Shown: positions 5,344 to 5,507 of the stretch, one piece after another
Layout: every line of letters starts with the position of its first letter
Numbering within the stretch: the stretch's first letter is position 1
DNA from: Citricoccus sp. WCRC_4
GTDB taxonomy: Bacteria; Actinomycetota; Actinomycetes; Actinomycetales; Micrococcaceae
Assembly (NCBI GenBank): GCA_026645375.1
Contig: JAPFFX010000151.1
Location: 1 to 5,507 of the forward strand
Length of the DNA: 5,507 nucleotides
Direction: 5' to 3'
Position numbers and translations under genes: made by a program
The notes under the pieces: model-generated
Told to the model about the DNA's origin: nothing
The model's database searches: none
The model's input: only the letters and a program-made list of their open reading frames with translations

Positions 5344-5507
5344 ATGTCCACCGCACACACTCCCGAGCGGCCCGAGGACGGCCGCGACGACGATCCCCAG
5401 GACCGTGCCCCCGAGCACGGCGAGGCTCCCGGCCACGCCCAGGACCAGCGAGCGGAGGTCAAGACCGACGCCGACGCCCAGGCCGCGGACGAGCGCGACG
5501 AGGCCGG
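5344..5507 (+). CDS. Unrecognised gene with acidic, disordered N-terminus, 5' part
   Basis: The frame opens at ATG 5344 and runs off the right edge after 54 codons. An in-frame TAA at 5335-5337 rules out an earlier start. GGAG (5329-5332) is a weakly placed ribosome site 11 bases before the ATG. The visible protein, beginning MSTAHTPERPEDGRDDD, is dominated by Asp, Glu, Ala, Arg, Pro and Gln, has no hydrophobic segment, and looks disordered. Third positions are strongly G/C, supporting real coding. Such a tail often precedes a folded or membrane domain, but nothing here identifies the family. The upstream Fnr-type site suggests control by the divergent regulator. Confidence 0.65.
   Translation, partial: MSTAHTPERPEDGRDDDPQDRAPEHGEAPGHAQDQRAEVKTDADAQAADERDEA

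Noticed and set aside
5256..5462. Minus-strand frame opposite the rightward gene
   Set aside because: It is the Ser/Arg/Pro-rich shadow of the acidic plus-strand frame, and it would cross the predicted rightward promoter leader.
1..5507. Mobile elements, CRISPR arrays, tRNA or rRNA genes
   Set aside because: I saw no transposase, terminal repeats, spaced direct repeats or tRNA-like cloverleaf on either strand.

Overview
The window comes from a high-GC actinomycete-like genome. Third codon positions are almost all G or C, there are GTG starts, and the aconitase and the seven-iron ferredoxin are of the actinobacterial type. I cannot fix the order or genus from the sequence alone.

Layout. Bases 2-916 (+) hold the 3' part of a gene that enters from the left. 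It encodes the last two helices of a b-type cytochrome fused to a sulfite-oxidase-type molybdopterin domain. Twenty-six bases later comes acnA, an aconitate hydratase of 933 codons (943-3741, stop included). It is complete in every recognisable motif but is cut by one in-frame TGA at 2965-2967, where relatives carry a Trp codon. The first piece (943-2967) contains the iron-sulfur and substrate-binding domains; the second (from about 2986 to 3741) contains the swivel domain. After 84 bases follows fdxA, a [3Fe-4S]/[4Fe-4S] ferredoxin (3826-4143). These three genes look like one transcription unit. A convergent gap (4144-4340), rich in inverted repeats and with a probable bidirectional terminator, separates them from a Crp/Fnr-family regulator on the minus strand (4341 to about 5087). 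A divergent promoter region (to 5343) then leads to the start of an unrecognised gene with a very acidic N-terminus (5344 to the right edge).

How the parts may work together. The genes concern redox chemistry: a membrane haem/molybdenum oxidoreductase, an iron-sulfur dehydratase, an iron-sulfur electron carrier and a regulator of the Fnr type. The regulator has the E-x-x-S-R recognition-helix pattern of Fnr and lacks the cAMP-binding residues of Crp. The region upstream of its gene contains a perfect 14-base palindrome with Fnr spacing (ATGAT-N4-ATCAT). That palindrome is centred at -41.5 from the start predicted by a TAGGGT -10 box of the rightward gene, the classic position for direct activation. 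I infer a low-oxygen or redox-responsive module, but its physiological role is not established here.

The two points most worth following are the TGA inside an otherwise intact aconitase (nonsense mutation, sequence error or a split enzyme) and the match between the Fnr-like recognition helix and the neighbouring operator.
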